Assembly (NCBI RefSeq): GCF_002813455.1
Contig: NZ_PHHE01000001.1
Location: forward strand, 4,081,001-4,145,000
Source: Pseudomonas baetica
GTDB taxonomy: Bacteria > Pseudomonadota > Gammaproteobacteria > Pseudomonadales > Pseudomonadaceae
DNA length: 64,000 nucleotides
Reading direction: 5' to 3'
The notes below the pieces were generated by a model that was not told the origin of the DNA, did not search any database, and saw only the letters and a list, made by a program, of their open reading frames with translations. How positions within the stretch are numbered: position 1 is the first letter of the stretch; each line of letters starts with the position of its first letter. Positions 40,296 through 50,322 of this stretch are shown piece after piece. The position numbers and the translations under genes were made by a program.

Positions 40296-41339
40296 ATGTT
40301 GAGATCCCTGAAGTTCACCGCCCTGACCCTGGGCCTGATGGGTGCGGCCAGCGCAATGGCCGCTGGCCCGGATTTGACCGTGGTGTCGTTTGGCGGGGCG
40401 AACAAGGCGGCGCAAGTCAAAGCCTTCTATGCACCGTGGGAAGCGGCGGGCAACGGCAAGATCGTTGCCGGTGAGTACAACGGCGAGATGGCCAAGGTCA
40501 AAGCCATGGTCGACACCAAGAGCGTGTCGTGGGATCTGGTGGAAGTTGAGTCGCCAGAACTGTCCCGTGGCTGCGACGAAGACATGTTCGAGCAACTCGA
40601 CCCGGCACTGTTCGGCAAATCCGAAGACTACGTCAAAGGCGCGATTCAGCCGTGCGGCGTGGGCTTCTTCGTCTGGTCGACCGTGCTCGCGTACAACGCC
40701 GACAAGCTGAAAACCGCGCCAACCAGCTGGGCCGATTTCTGGGATACCAAGAAATTCCCGGGCAAACGTGGCCTGCGCAAAGGTGCCAAGTACACCCTCG
40801 AATTCGCTCTGATGGCCGATGGTGTGGCGCCGAAAGACGTCTACAAGGAACTGGCGAGCAAGGGTGGTCAGGATCGCGCGTTCAAGAAACTCGACGAGCT
40901 GAAACCAAGCATTCAGTGGTGGGAAGCCGGCGCGCAACCGCCGCAGTACCTCGCTTCCGGTGACGTGGTGATGAGCTCGGCCTACAACGGCCGCATCGCG
41001 GCGGTGCAGAAAGAATCCAACCTGAAAGTGGTGTGGAACGGCGGCATCTACGACTTCGACGCATGGGCCATCCCGAAAGGTCTGGACGCCAAGCGTGCGG
41101 AAGCGGCGAAGAAATTCATCGCCTTCTCGGTACAACCGCAACAGCAGAAGACCTACTCGGAAAACATCGCCTACGGCCCGGCCAACACTCAAGCCGTGCC
41201 GCTGCTGGCCAAGGACGTCCTGAAAGACATGCCGACCACCCCGGAAAACATCGCCAACCAGGTGCAGATCGACGTCAGCTTCTGGGCTGACAACGGCGAG
41301 CAGCTTGAGCAGCGTTTCAACTCCTGGGCTGCGAAATAA
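40296..41339 (+). CDS. agtB: periplasmic substrate-binding protein AgtB
   Basis: The 347-residue PotD/F-type binding protein has a signal peptide (MLRSLKFTALTLGLMGAASA, cleavage near AMAAGP). The mature part starts LTVVSFGGANKAAQVKAF, typical of family 1 polyamine/aminobutyrate binders, and has WDTKKFPGKRGLRKG and WAIPKGLDAKRAEAAKKF. An intergenic hairpin plus REPIN separates it from agtC, consistent with higher expression of the binding protein. Confidence 0.87.
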   Translation: MLRSLKFTALTLGLMGAASAMAAGPDLTVVSFGGANKAAQVKAFYAPWEAAGNGKIVAGEYNGEMAKVKAMVDTKSVSWDLVEVESPELSRGCDEDMFEQLDPALFGKSEDYVKGAIQPCGVGFFVWSTVLAYNADKLKTAPTSWADFWDTKKFPGKRGLRKGAKYTLEFALMADGVAPKDVYKELASKGGQDRAFKKLDELKPSIQWWEAGAQPPQYLASGDVVMSSAYNGRIAAVQKESNLKVVWNGGIYDFDAWAIPKGLDAKRAEAAKKFIAFSVQPQQQKTYSENIAYGPANTQAVPLLAKDVLKDMPTTPENIANQVQIDVSFWADNGEQLEQRFNSWAAK

Positions 41340-41353
41340 GCAGAACCTGGTGA

Positions 41354-41371
41354 GGGTGGGCTTGCCCACCC
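41354..41371 (+). repeat. short hairpin after agtB
   Basis: GGGTGGGC and GCCCACCC flank TT, 14 bases after the agtB stop. No T-run follows. It probably protects the agtB mRNA 3' end or attenuates transcription into agtC. Confidence 0.5.
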
Positions 41372-41463
41372 CTGTGGGAGCGAGCCTGCTCGCGAAAGCA
41401 GTAGATCAGCCAGCATAGATGTGGAATGTGCTGGCCTCTTCGTGAGCAGGCTCGCTCCCACAG
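41372..41463. repeat. REPIN (GCGAGCCTGCTCGC type) between agtB and agtC
   Basis: CTGTGGGAGCGAGCCTGCTC and its inverted copy GTGAGCAGGCTCGCTCCCAC flank about 40 bases inside the operon. It lies entirely in the 194-base gap between the binding-protein and permease genes. Confidence 0.85.
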
Positions 41464-41533
41464 GTAGCTGTGTTTCAACACAACAGCGGTGGTTCGCCAC
41501 CTCTGTAACGATCAAAGATTTGCGGAGTACGTC

Positions 41534-42781
41534 ATGGCCATCGCCGTTCCCCTGAACGAGGGCGCCAGCCCCACCTTGAAGCAGAAGCTCAAGCGCGCCG
41601 AGCGGGTCAACCGCTGGAAAGCCCAGGCGCTGATTGCGCCGTTGGTGTTGTTTCTGTTGCTGGTGTTCCTGGTGCCGATCGTGGCGCTGCTCTACAAAAG
41701 CGTCGGCAACCCGGAAGTGGTCGGCGGCATGCCGCGTACCGTGGCGGCCATCGCCAGTTGGGACGGCCGTGGCCTGCCCGCTGAACCGGTGTACAAAGCG
41801 GCCGGCGAAGACCTCGCCGAAGCGCGCAAAAACCAGACGCTGGGTGATCTGTCCAAGCGCTTGAACATGGAGTTGGCCGGCTATCGCAGCCTGCTGACCA
41901 AAACCGCCCGGGCGCTGCCCTTTGCCAGCGAACCGGCCTCTTATAAAGAAGCACTGGAAGCACTCGACGAACGTTGGGGCGACCCGGCCTACTGGCAAGC
42001 GGTAAAACGCAACACCAGCAGCATCACCCCGTATTACTTGCTGGCAGCGGTCGATCACCGCATCGACGACCTCGGCGAGGTCGCCCCGGCCACCCCGGAT
42101 CAGGCGATCTACCTCGACATCTTCGCCCGCACGTTCTGGATGGGCCTGGTCATCACGGTGATTTGCCTGCTGCTCGCCTATCCACTGGCGTACCTGCTGG
42201 CGAATCTGCCATCGCGCCAAAGCAACCTGCTGATGATTTTGGTACTGCTGCCGTTCTGGACCTCGATCCTGGTGCGAGTGGCGGCGTGGATCGTGCTGCT
42301 GCAATCGGGCGGGCTGATCAACAGTGCGCTGCTGGCCGTGGGCGTCATCGATAAGCCGCTGGAACTGGTGTTCAACCGCACTGGCGTCTACATCTCGATG
42401 GTGCACATCCTGTTGCCGTTCATGATTCTGCCGATCTACAGCGTGATGAAAGGCATCTCGCCGACCTACATGCGCGCGGCGATTTCTCTCGGCTGCCACC
42501 CGTTCGCCAGTTTCTGGCGCGTGTATTTCCCGCAGACCTATGCCGGTGTCGGTGCCGGTTGCCTGTTGGTGTTCATCCTCGCCATCGGCTACTACATCAC
42601 CCCGGCGCTGCTCGGCAGCCCGAACGATCAGATGGTCAGCTACTTCGTCGCGTTCTACACCAACACCAGCATCAACTGGGGCATGTCCACCGCGCTGGGC
42701 GGGCTGTTGCTGCTGGCGACCGTGGTGCTTTATCTGATTTACAGCTGGCTGGTGGGCGCCAGTCGCCTGCGCCTGAGCTAA
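41534..42781 (+). CDS. agtC: ABC transporter permease AgtC
   Basis: The ATG at 41534 (MAIAVPLNEGASP) has GGAG eight bases before it; upstream codons are not supported. The 415-residue protein has an N-terminal helix (LIAPLVLFLLLVFLVPIVAL), a periplasmic stretch of about 140 residues rich in charged residues, then the five-helix BPD_transp_1 core with the EAA-like loop MRAAISLGCHPFASFWRVYF. The long loop is longer than in PotB. Confidence 0.85.
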   Translation: MAIAVPLNEGASPTLKQKLKRAERVNRWKAQALIAPLVLFLLLVFLVPIVALLYKSVGNPEVVGGMPRTVAAIASWDGRGLPAEPVYKAAGEDLAEARKNQTLGDLSKRLNMELAGYRSLLTKTARALPFASEPASYKEALEALDERWGDPAYWQAVKRNTSSITPYYLLAAVDHRIDDLGEVAPATPDQAIYLDIFARTFWMGLVITVICLLLAYPLAYLLANLPSRQSNLLMILVLLPFWTSILVRVAAWIVLLQSGGLINSALLAVGVIDKPLELVFNRTGVYISMVHILLPFMILPIYSVMKGISPTYMRAAISLGCHPFASFWRVYFPQTYAGVGAGCLLVFILAIGYYITPALLGSPNDQMVSYFVAFYTNTSINWGMSTALGGLLLLATVVLYLIYSWLVGASRLRLS

Positions 42782-42794
42782 GGGGAAATTTGAA

Positions 42795-43619
42795 ATGCTG
42801 AGTCCTTACATGTCGCCCATCGAACGGGTGTGGTTCTACAGCTTGCGGATCCTCTGCGGCTTGATCCTGCTGTTTCTGATTCTGCCGGTGCTGGTGATCG
42901 TGCCGCTGTCGTTCAACTCGGGCAGTTTCCTCGTGTACCCGCTGCAGGGCTTCTCGCTACAGTGGTATCAGGACTTCTTCGCTTCGGCCGAGTGGATGCG
43001 CGCGCTGAAGAACAGCATCATCGTCGCCCCGGCCGCGACCGTGCTGGCGATGATCTTCGGCACGCTGGCGGCGATCGGCCTGACTCGCGGCGACTTCCCC
43101 GGCAAAGCACTGGTGATGGCGCTGGTGATTTCGCCGATGGTGGTGCCGGTGGTGATCATCGGTGTGGCGAGCTATCTGTTCTTCGCACCGTTGGGCCTGG
43201 GCAACAGCTTCTTCTCGTTGATCGTGGTGCATGCGGTGCTGGGTGTGCCGTTTGTGATCATCACCGTGTCGGCAACGTTGCAGGGGTTCAACCACAATCT
43301 GGTGCGCGCTGCGGCGAGTCTCGGTGCATCGCCATTGACCGCGTTCCGTCGGGTGACCTTGCCGCTGATTGCGCCGGGAGTCATCTCCGGGGCGTTGTTT
43401 GCCTTTGCGACGTCGTTTGATGAGGTGGTGGTGACGTTGTTTCTGGCGGGGCCTGAGCAAGCGACTTTGCCTCGGCAGATGTTCAGCGGGATTCGTGAGA
43501 ACCTCAGCCCGACTATCGCAGCCGCCGCTACGTTGCTCATCGCGTTCTCCGTCATCCTGTTGCTGACCCTGGAATGGTTACGCGGCCGCAGCGAAAAACT
43601 GCGCACCGCCCAAATCTAA
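42795..43619 (+). CDS. agtD: ABC transporter permease AgtD
   Basis: The 274-residue PotC-like permease has six membrane segments and the EAA motif VRAAASLGASPLTAFRRVTL. It starts 13 bases after agtC with GGGGAAA upstream. With AgtC it forms the channel, with AgtB and AgtA the full importer. Confidence 0.87.
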   Translation: MLSPYMSPIERVWFYSLRILCGLILLFLILPVLVIVPLSFNSGSFLVYPLQGFSLQWYQDFFASAEWMRALKNSIIVAPAATVLAMIFGTLAAIGLTRGDFPGKALVMALVISPMVVPVVIIGVASYLFFAPLGLGNSFFSLIVVHAVLGVPFVIITVSATLQGFNHNLVRAAASLGASPLTAFRRVTLPLIAPGVISGALFAFATSFDEVVVTLFLAGPEQATLPRQMFSGIRENLSPTIAAAATLLIAFSVILLLTLEWLRGRSEKLRTAQI

Positions 43620-43638
43620 AGCCCAGCTCGGTGAAAAC

Positions 43639-43729
43639 TGTGGGAGGGGGCTTGCTCCCGAAAGCGGTGGGTCAGTCGACATCTATTTCAACTGATCCAC
43701 CGCTTTCGGGAGCAAGCCCCCTCCCACAA
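43639..43729. repeat. REPIN (GGGGGCTTGCTCCC type)
   Basis: TGTGGGAGGGGGCTTGCTCC and its inverted copy GGAGCAAGCCCCCTCCCACA flank about 50 bases; the inner parts CGAAAGCGGTGG/CCACCGCTTTCG are also complementary. It ends the agt cluster. The core differs from the other REPINs here by paired changes. Confidence 0.85.
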
Positions 43730-43842
43730 GGGATTTGTGTTGTGTGCGAAGTCTTGGGTCATTCACCACCTGAATAGCAGACAACCCCAAATCCCCAGCT
43801 AATCTTGTGCCCAGCTCCCACATCTATAAGAGGCTGCGCACG

Positions 43843-44991
43843 ATGAGTCTTTCCCAGTTCAAAATCGCTCACAAATTGATCACCGGCGCCGGGGCCATCG
43901 AGCAACTGGCGGCGGAACTCACTCGTCTCGACATCGACAACCCACTGATCGTCACCGACGCCGCGCTGGTCAAGTCTGGCACCGTGGAGCTGGCGCTGTG
44001 CCAACTGGGCGGGCGCGAATACGAGATTTTCGACCGCGTACTGCCTGATCCGGAAATCGCCATTGTTGAAGACTGCATGCGTGCGTACCGCGAAGGCGGG
44101 CATGACGGCTTGATTGGTCTCGGCGGCGGCAGTGCCATCGACATCGCCAAAAGCGTTGCCGCGTATGCCGGTTATCACGGCGCGCTGGAGGATCTGTTCG
44201 GTGTCGAACAGGTGCCCCGCAAAGGCCCGCCGCTGATCGCCATCCCGACCACCGCCGGCACCGGCTCGGAAGTGACTAATGTTGCGATTCTCTCCGACAA
44301 GGTCGCGCAACTGAAGAAGGGCATCGTCAGCGACTATCTGTTACCGGACGTGGCGCTGGTCAGCCCGCAAATGACCCTGACCTGCCCGCGCAGTGTCACG
44401 GCTGCCAGTGGCGTCGATGCGCTGGTGCATGCCATCGAATCCTATCTGTCGGTCAACGCTTCGCCGATCACCGATTCGCTGGCCATCGGCGCAATAAAAC
44501 TGATCGCCAAAGCCTTGCCCAAGGCCTACGCCAACGGCGCCAACCTGCATGCCCGCGAAGACATGGCCACCGCCAGCCTGATGGCCGGCATGGCGTTTGG
44601 TAATGCCGGGGTCGGCGCGGTGCATGCGCTGGCGTATCCACTGGGCGGGCGATTCAACATCGCCCATGGCGTCAGCAATGCCTTGCTGCTGCCGTATGTC
44701 ATGACCTGGAACAAGATGGCTTGCGTCGAGCGCATGCAGGATATTGCCGAAGCCATGGGGGTGAAGACCGCTCATCTGAGTGCCGCCGAGGCGGCGGACA
44801 AGGCCGTTCAGGCGATGACCGATTTGTGCGCGGCCGTGGAAATTCCTGCCGGGCTGCGCAGTTTCGGCGTGCCGGAAGAGGCGATCCCGGCGATGGCCGT
44901 GGAGGCCGCAGGCATTGAACGGCTGATGCGCAACAACCCGCGCAAACTCAGTGCTGTGGACATCGAGAAGATCTATCGCGCGGCGTATTGA
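43843..44991 (+). CDS. iron-containing alcohol dehydrogenase
   Basis: Start ATG 43843 (MSLSQFKIAHKLITG); the frame is open 12 codons earlier. The 382-residue group III dehydrogenase has the NAD loop LIGLGGGSAIDIAKS, IPTTAGTGSEVTNVAI, and metal ligands in GVDALVHAIESYLS and GAVHALAYPLGGRFNIAHG. The substrate is not readable; its place after the agt genes suggests, weakly, a link to catabolism of the imported compounds or their semialdehydes. Confidence 0.88.
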   Translation: MSLSQFKIAHKLITGAGAIEQLAAELTRLDIDNPLIVTDAALVKSGTVELALCQLGGREYEIFDRVLPDPEIAIVEDCMRAYREGGHDGLIGLGGGSAIDIAKSVAAYAGYHGALEDLFGVEQVPRKGPPLIAIPTTAGTGSEVTNVAILSDKVAQLKKGIVSDYLLPDVALVSPQMTLTCPRSVTAASGVDALVHAIESYLSVNASPITDSLAIGAIKLIAKALPKAYANGANLHAREDMATASLMAGMAFGNAGVGAVHALAYPLGGRFNIAHGVSNALLLPYVMTWNKMACVERMQDIAEAMGVKTAHLSAAEAADKAVQAMTDLCAAVEIPAGLRSFGVPEEAIPAMAVEAAGIERLMRNNPRKLSAVDIEKIYRAAY

Positions 44992-45105
44992 GTCAGCGCC
45001 GGTCATCCGTCATGGCACAACCCAATCATCGCGGTCACGGTGCGCGCTTGGAAACTTGAGGTATACAATGCGCGCCATCGTGATTTAGCTCAGAAAAGGT
45101 GCGTC

Positions 45106-45780
45106 ATGCAGCCCTTCGTAATTGCTCCGTCGATTCTCTCCGCCGACTTCGCCCGCCTCGGCGAAGAAGTGGACAACGTCCTCGCCGCTGGTGCCGACTT
45201 CGTCCACTTCGATGTCATGGACAACCACTACGTGCCGAACCTGACCATCGGCCCGATGGTGTGCGCGGCACTGCGCAAGTATGGCGTTACCGCGCCAATT
45301 GACGCGCACTTGATGGTCAGCCCGGTGGATCGCATCGTTGGCGACTTCATCGAGGCCGGCGCCACCTACATCACCTTCCACCCTGAAGCCACGCTGCACG
45401 TCGACCGTTCGCTGCAACTGATCCGCGAAGGCGGCTGTAAATCCGGTCTGGTGTTCAACCCGGCGACCCCGCTGGACGTGCTCAAGTATGTGATCGACAA
45501 GGTCGACATGGTCTTGCTGATGAGCGTCAACCCAGGCTTCGGCGGGCAGAAGTTCATTCCCGGCACCCTCGACAAACTGCGTGAAGCGCGGGCGATCATT
45601 GATGCCTCGGGCCGTGACATCCGTCTGGAAATCGACGGCGGCGTCAACGTCAACAACATCCGTGAAATCGCGGCGGCTGGCGCTGACACTTTTGTTGCTG
45701 GCTCGGCGATCTTCAATGCGCCGAACTACCAGGAAGTCATCGACAAGATGCGTTCCGAACTGGCACTGGCGCGCCCATGA
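45106..45780 (+). CDS. rpe: ribulose-phosphate 3-epimerase
   Basis: ATG 45106 ([20 protein letters not shown]) has AAGGTG upstream; 22 upstream codons are unsupported. The 224-residue TIM barrel interconverts Ru5P and Xu5P. Catalytic aspartates lie in [14 protein letters not shown] and [10 protein letters not shown], metal histidine in DAHLMV. A -10-like TACAAT at 45064-45069 has no good -35. It overlaps gph by ATGA. Confidence 0.96.
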   Translation: MQPFVIAPSILSADFARLGEEVDNVLAAGADFVHFDVMDNHYVPNLTIGPMVCAALRKYGVTAPIDAHLMVSPVDRIVGDFIEAGATYITFHPEATLHVDRSLQLIREGGCKSGLVFNPATPLDVLKYVIDKVDMVLLMSVNPGFGGQKFIPGTLDKLREARAIIDASGRDIRLEIDGGVNVNNIREIAAAGADTFVAGSAIFNAPNYQEVIDKMRSELALARP

Positions 45781-46595
45781 GCGGTTTTGAGCAGCTGTTC
45801 CCGGGAAAACTGCCACGGCTGGTGATGTTCGATCTGGATGGCACGCTGATCGACTCGGTTCCAGACCTGGCAGCGGCGGTGGACACCATGCTGCTCTCCC
45901 TCGGCCGCCAGCCTGCGGGCATCGAAGCGGTGCGCGAGTGGGTGGGCAACGGCGCGCCAGTGCTGGTGCGCCGTGCTTTGGCCGGTGGCATTGATCATTC
46001 GGCGGTGGATGACGTCGAGGCCGAACAGGCGCTGGAAGTGTTCATGCAAGCCTACAGTGCCAGCCATGAGCTGACCGTGGTCTATCCCGGTGTGCGCGAC
46101 ACCCTGAAATGGCTGAACAAGCAGGGCGTGGCCATGGCGCTGATCACCAACAAGCCGGAGCGCTTCGTCGCGCCGTTGCTGGATCAGATGAAAATCGGCC
46201 GCTACTTCAAGTGGATCATCGGCGGCGATACCCTGCCGCAGCAGAAACCTGATCCGGCGGCGCTGTTCTTCGTGATGAAAATGGCTAACATCCCGGCCTC
46301 GCAATCGCTGTTCGTCGGCGACTCGCGCAGCGATGTGCTGGCGGCGAAAGCAGCGGGGGTCAAATGTGTTGCCCTGAGTTACGGCTATAACCATGGCCGA
46401 CCGATTGCCGAAGAATCCCCGGCGCTGGTGATCGACGATCTGCGCAAGCTAATTCCCGGTTGCCTGGATCTGGCCGGTGGGATAACGTTGCCCGACGCTG
46501 TTCAACCCCCTGCTGGAAACGCCATCGTGGTGGTCACTCGCAAACTCTGGATGAAAGTCATCAAGGCCCTGGCCCGCTGGCGTTGGCGCGCCTGA
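45777..46595 (+). CDS. gph: phosphoglycolate phosphatase Gph, with C-terminal tail that overlaps the trpE leader
   Basis: The 272-residue HAD phosphatase has motif [13 protein letters not shown], motif [12 protein letters not shown], motif III lysine in [11 protein letters not shown] and motif [17 protein letters not shown]. It hydrolyses 2-phosphoglycolate. The enzyme fold should end near residue 240. The last about 22 codons, ending [10 protein letters not shown], align codon for codon with the leader peptide before trpGDC, so this tail doubles as the trpE leader. Confidence 0.93.
   Translation: MSGFEQLFPGKLPRLVMFDLDGTLIDSVPDLAAAVDTMLLSLGRQPAGIEAVREWVGNGAPVLVRRALAGGIDHSAVDDVEAEQALEVFMQAYSASHELTVVYPGVRDTLKWLNKQGVAMALITNKPERFVAPLLDQMKIGRYFKWIIGGDTLPQQKPDPAALFFVMKMANIPASQSLFVGDSRSDVLAAKAAGVKCVALSYGYNHGRPIAEESPALVIDDLRKLIPGCLDLAGGITLPDAVQPPAGNAIVVVTRKLWMKVIKALARWRWRA
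46527..46595 (+). CDS. putative trpE leader peptide in frame within the gph 3' end
   Basis: From GTG 46527, with GGAAA seven bases upstream, 22 codons end in two tryptophans (RWRWRA). Against the trpGDC leader, 22 codons align without a gap and 15 residues are identical. Nine bases after the stop comes a GCCGG/CCGGC hairpin, as in the other leader. Pseudomonas trpE and trpGDC are known to be attenuated by leader peptides (P. putida work). Whether it is made separately or only as the Gph tail cannot be decided here; ATG 46551 is another start. Confidence 0.6.
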   Translation: MVVTRKLWMKVIKALARWRWRA

Positions 46596-46603
46596 CTTGT
46601 TCC

Positions 46604-46620
46604 TGGCCGGCCTGCCGGCA
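46604..46620 (+). promoter_or_regulatory. trpE attenuator region hairpin
   Basis: GCCGG and CCGGC around CCTG form a 5-bp stem within a GC-rich block just after the leader stop. No T-run follows before trpE, so the attenuation mechanism (Rho-dependent or other fold) is open. Confidence 0.4.
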
Positions 46621-46666
46621 CGGTTGCCTACCTGACTGATTAGCACCTCACACCACGAGGCACCTC

Positions 46667-48148
46667 ATGATCCGCGAAGAATTCCTGCGCTTGGCCGCTG
46701 ATGGCTACAACCGCATCCCGTTGGCCTGCGAAACCCTGGCCGACTTCGACACGCCGCTGTCGATCTACCTGAAACTGGCTGACCAGCCCAACTCCTACCT
46801 GCTCGAATCGGTGCAGGGCGGCGAGAAATGGGGCCGTTACTCGATTATCGGTCTGCCGTGCCGCACCGTGCTGCGGGTTCACGACCATCACGTCAGCATC
46901 ACCGTCGATGGCGTCGAGACTGAAAGTCACGATGTTGAAGACCCGTTGGCCTTCGTCGAAACCTTCAAGGCCCGCTACAACGTGCCGACCATCGCCGGTC
47001 TGCCGCGTTTCAACGGAGGCCTGGTCGGTTACTTCGGTTACGACTGCGTGCGTTATGTGGAAAAGCGTCTGGGCAAATGCCCGAACCCGGATCCGTTGGG
47101 CGTGCCGGACATTCTGCTGATGGTCTCCGACGCCGTTGTGGTGTTCGACAACCTCGCCGGCAAGATGCACGCGATCGTGCTGGCCGACCCTGCGCAGGCC
47201 GATGCCTTCGAGCAAGGTCAGGCGCGTTTACAGGGTTTGCTCGAGCAACTGCGCCAGCCGATCACCCCGCGTCGTGGGCTGGACTTCAGCAAGCAGCAGT
47301 CTGCCGATCCGGTGTTCCGCTCCAGTTTCACCCAGGACGATTACGAAAAAGCCGTCGACACCATCAAGGAGTACATCCTTGCCGGTGACTGCATGCAGGT
47401 CGTGCCGTCGCAGCGCATGTCGATCGACTTCAAGGCGGCGCCGATCGATTTGTACCGCGCATTGCGTTGCTTCAACCCGACGCCGTACATGTACTTCTTC
47501 AACTTCGGCGACTTCCATGTCGTCGGCAGTTCGCCGGAAGTGCTGGTGCGGGTCGAAGACAACCTGATCACCGTGCGCCCGATTGCCGGTACGCGTGCGC
47601 GGGGTGCGACCGAAGAGGCGGATCTGGCGCTGGAAGAAGACCTGCTGTCGGACGACAAAGAGATCGCCGAGCACCTGATGCTGATTGACCTCGGTCGCAA
47701 CGATACCGGTCGCGTCTCGGAAATCGGTTCAGTGAAACTCACCGAGAAAATGGTTATCGAGCGCTATTCCAACGTGATGCACATCGTGTCCAACGTCACC
47801 GGCCAGTTGAAAGCCGGGCTGACAGCAATGGACGCCCTGCGGGCGATTCTGCCGGCGGGCACCTTGTCCGGCGCGCCGAAGATTCGTGCGATGGAAATCA
47901 TCGATGAGCTGGAACCGGTCAAGCGTGGCGTGTATGGCGGGGCGGTCGGTTACTTCGCGTGGAACGGCAACATGGACACCGCGATTGCCATTCGTACCGC
48001 AGTGATCAAGAACGGCGAACTGCACGTGCAGGCCGGCGGCGGCATCGTTGCCGACTCGGTGCCGGCGCTGGAATGGGAAGAAACCCTGAACAAGCGCCGC
48101 GCGATGTTCCGCGCTGTGGCCCTGGCCGAGCAAACCCCGGAAAGCTGA
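46667..48148 (+). CDS. trpE: anthranilate synthase component I
   Basis: The 493-residue chorismate-utilising enzyme makes anthranilate with TrpG. Tryptophan feedback residues lie in the N-terminal [20 protein letters not shown]. The catalytic part has [55 protein letters not shown] and [18 protein letters not shown]. Expression should be set by the preceding leader. It is convergent with estA and followed by a shared terminator. Confidence 0.98.
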   Translation: MIREEFLRLAADGYNRIPLACETLADFDTPLSIYLKLADQPNSYLLESVQGGEKWGRYSIIGLPCRTVLRVHDHHVSITVDGVETESHDVEDPLAFVETFKARYNVPTIAGLPRFNGGLVGYFGYDCVRYVEKRLGKCPNPDPLGVPDILLMVSDAVVVFDNLAGKMHAIVLADPAQADAFEQGQARLQGLLEQLRQPITPRRGLDFSKQQSADPVFRSSFTQDDYEKAVDTIKEYILAGDCMQVVPSQRMSIDFKAAPIDLYRALRCFNPTPYMYFFNFGDFHVVGSSPEVLVRVEDNLITVRPIAGTRARGATEEADLALEEDLLSDDKEIAEHLMLIDLGRNDTGRVSEIGSVKLTEKMVIERYSNVMHIVSNVTGQLKAGLTAMDALRAILPAGTLSGAPKIRAMEIIDELEPVKRGVYGGAVGYFAWNGNMDTAIAIRTAVIKNGELHVQAGGGIVADSVPALEWEETLNKRRAMFRAVALAEQTPES

Positions 48149-48166
48149 GCCGACACAAAACCCTGT

Positions 48167-48188
48167 GGGAGCGAGCCTGCTCGCTCCC
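48167..48188. repeat. solitary REP hairpin (GCGAGCCTGCTCGC type)
   Basis: GGGAGCGAG and CTCGCTCCC are perfect 9-base arms around CCTG, 18 bases after the trpE stop. It is unpaired, unlike the REPINs elsewhere in the window, and its outer flank is shortened. Confidence 0.75.
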
Positions 48189-48212
48189 TCAGTGGGCTTT
48201 GTGTTCGGCAAT

Positions 48213-48246
48213 AAAAAAGCGGCGCCCGAGAGTGCGCCGCTTTTTT
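48213..48246. terminator. bidirectional terminator between trpE and estA
   Basis: AAAAAAGCGGCGC and GCGCCGCTTTTTT flank an 8-base loop. It works on both strands: for trpE (plus) and for estA (minus), whose stop lies 12 bases away. Confidence 0.92.
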
Positions 48247-48257
48247 GTGCCGGCGAT

Positions 48258-50165
48258 TTAGAAATCCAGCACCACCCCGACGTTAACCCCTTGCTGGGTG
48301 AAGTCATCATCCTTGCGCAAGGTGTACCCACCACGCAGCGCCAGATCTGCCGTGAGTTTGTGGCTGACGCCCAGGCTCAAGCGGTTCAAGTGACTTTGCG
48401 GTGTATAGCCTTCAAGAGTGAAGTCGTTGGCCGGCAGGGTGTTGAGCGCGATGTTGACCTTCTGCACGTCATCTTCGTACTCACGTTCGTGGGCGTATTC
48501 GCCGAACACCTGGGTTTGCGGTGTGATGTTGTACTTGCCCTGAATACCGACGCCCAAACGCTTCGAATCGCGGGTCTGGTCATCGAAGGTCAGCGCGGTG
48601 GCGCGATTGCTCTTTTCCGAGTAGCCGTCAACATCGACACTGGCGTAATCAGCGCTGACGAACGGCGACAGGTGCCATTCGCTACCCGGCTGGGCAATGT
48701 CGTAACCGATTCGGGTACTGAACGCCCAGAGGCTGCCGTCAGTGTCGCCTTTTTCTGCACCTTCGCTGGCGCCGAGATCGAACTTGCGCTTGAGGTTGTC
48801 GTAGTCTAGTTTGCCGCCAGTCAACGCTGCGTCAGCCCACCAACGATTCTGCTGGTACTGGGCAAATGCCGTGGCCATGTAGCTATTGAGTTTGTAGTCC
48901 GAATCGTTATGCCCGGCCTCGAGGTTCTGCCGGTAGAAACCGGCCGCTACCCCCACACGCCAAGCTTCATTGAGACGATAGCTGCCACCCACGTTGAGGT
49001 TGTAACCGCTGCCGTCAGCGCTGGCGCCGCTGCTTTGGCTGTCGACATCCAGATGCTGGCCGCCGGCGGAAACAATTGCGCGCCATTGGCCGACCGCCTG
49101 CCAGTTTTCCCAATCGGCCTGCCATTGGCTGCGCAGTTCATCCTGATGCGCGCGAACCGTGGCGTGGGCCATTTCCGGCAGCAGTGTCAGTTCCCACGGC
49201 GCGGCGAGAAGGGAGTAGGCGTAGTCGGAGATCAGTTTCTGCCCGGCTTCGGTCGGGTGCACGCCGTCGTTGTAGATCAGCTTGCTCGGATCCGGTGTCG
49301 CGCTATTAATGCCGTAACGGGCGTTTTCCGTGCAACCGCTGCCGCTGAAGCAGGTGGCCGTCAGGTTCTGGTCGGTGGCCAGACCAAAGCGGCCCGGATC
49401 GGCAAACGCCTCGGACAGCAGAACCGGAATGTTCAGCGGAATGATCTCGGCGTTGATGCCTTGTAAGCGCGTGACGAGTTGGCTGTTGAACTGGCTGGCG
49501 AGCTGACTGCTTAAAGCCTGCAACGGCGTGCCGTTGATGGCCGGAGTCAGGCCGACGTCAGGCAACAACCAGACCATGACGTATTTGGCACCGGCGGTTT
49601 GCAGGGTTTGCACGCTGTCGGCCAGTCGGTCTGCGGCTGCATTGGCTTGGGGCAGGCTGAGAATCCGACCCTGGAGGAAGTCATTGCCGCCGCCGGAGAT
49701 GTAATACAGCGCATTCGGATCGGCGCGGAAGCCGTTCGAGGGCAAGTAACCGGCGCGCGTGCGTTCGCCCGTGGCCGATTGAGTGGTGATCGAGTCGAGG
49801 ATCTGGTCGGTGCGATAACCGCCGACTGCCCAGTTGTTGCCGTCGGGCTGGCCATTGTCGGCGCGCACTGCCGAGCTGGAAGAGGCCGTCTGGTCCGGCG
49901 TGAAGCCGAGGCGGCCGCCAAGTAGTTGCGTGGAGTTCAGCGAGCGCAGTTCACCGCTGCCATCCAGATAAACCGGGCCGGTACGGTTGGTGTAGCGCTG
50001 AGTGGCGCCGGCCGGGCCGCCGGTGTCGGTAAAGGTCCCGGCATCGTTGAGGCTGTCACCAAAGACAATGAAGCTCGAATAAGGATTGGGTGCGGCATTC
50101 GCCTGGGCGCAGGCCAGTGCGAGCAAGCAGCCGGCCAGCGGTACAAACAACGTCTGTTTGATCAT
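48258..50165 (-). CDS. estA: autotransporter esterase EstA (GDSL type)
   Basis: ATG 50165 starts [20 protein letters not shown], a signal peptide. The 635-residue product has a GDSL passenger (nucleophile in [14 protein letters not shown], block [15 protein letters not shown], catalytic D/H in [10 protein letters not shown]) and a C-terminal autotransporter barrel ending GVVLDF with terminal Phe. It anchors an esterase on the outer membrane; P. aeruginosa EstA affects rhamnolipid and motility. In P. putida too it lies between trpE and trpG, where P. aeruginosa carries pyocins. Confidence 0.93.
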   Translation of the reverse strand: MIKQTLFVPLAGCLLALACAQANAAPNPYSSFIVFGDSLNDAGTFTDTGGPAGATQRYTNRTGPVYLDGSGELRSLNSTQLLGGRLGFTPDQTASSSSAVRADNGQPDGNNWAVGGYRTDQILDSITTQSATGERTRAGYLPSNGFRADPNALYYISGGGNDFLQGRILSLPQANAAADRLADSVQTLQTAGAKYVMVWLLPDVGLTPAINGTPLQALSSQLASQFNSQLVTRLQGINAEIIPLNIPVLLSEAFADPGRFGLATDQNLTATCFSGSGCTENARYGINSATPDPSKLIYNDGVHPTEAGQKLISDYAYSLLAAPWELTLLPEMAHATVRAHQDELRSQWQADWENWQAVGQWRAIVSAGGQHLDVDSQSSGASADGSGYNLNVGGSYRLNEAWRVGVAAGFYRQNLEAGHNDSDYKLNSYMATAFAQYQQNRWWADAALTGGKLDYDNLKRKFDLGASEGAEKGDTDGSLWAFSTRIGYDIAQPGSEWHLSPFVSADYASVDVDGYSEKSNRATALTFDDQTRDSKRLGVGIQGKYNITPQTQVFGEYAHEREYEDDVQKVNIALNTLPANDFTLEGYTPQSHLNRLSLGVSHKLTADLALRGGYTLRKDDDFTQQGVNVGVVLDF

Positions 50166-50322
50166 GAGCAAGTCCGTTTATTTATTGTTGTAGGTGAGCG
50201 AAACGACAGTACCAAAAACTTCCGGCCTTTTGCTATCGGTCGCGAACTCTCCTCTGGATTTCTCCGCCACAGGCCCCGCCATATTGCACGCTCTGCCCAG
50301 CTAAGTTACTGTGCTGGAACGT
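50166..50322. other. intergenic region between estA and the trpGDC leader
   Basis: Divergent promoter region for estA and the trp leader. TTGCAC at 50284 is a possible -35 but the matching -10 is poor. I see no operator. Confidence 0.35.

Noticed and set aside
45777-46595. MupP instead of Gph
   Set aside because: rpe-gph-trpE context and 272-residue length fit Gph; MupP is shorter and lies elsewhere in known Pseudomonas genomes.
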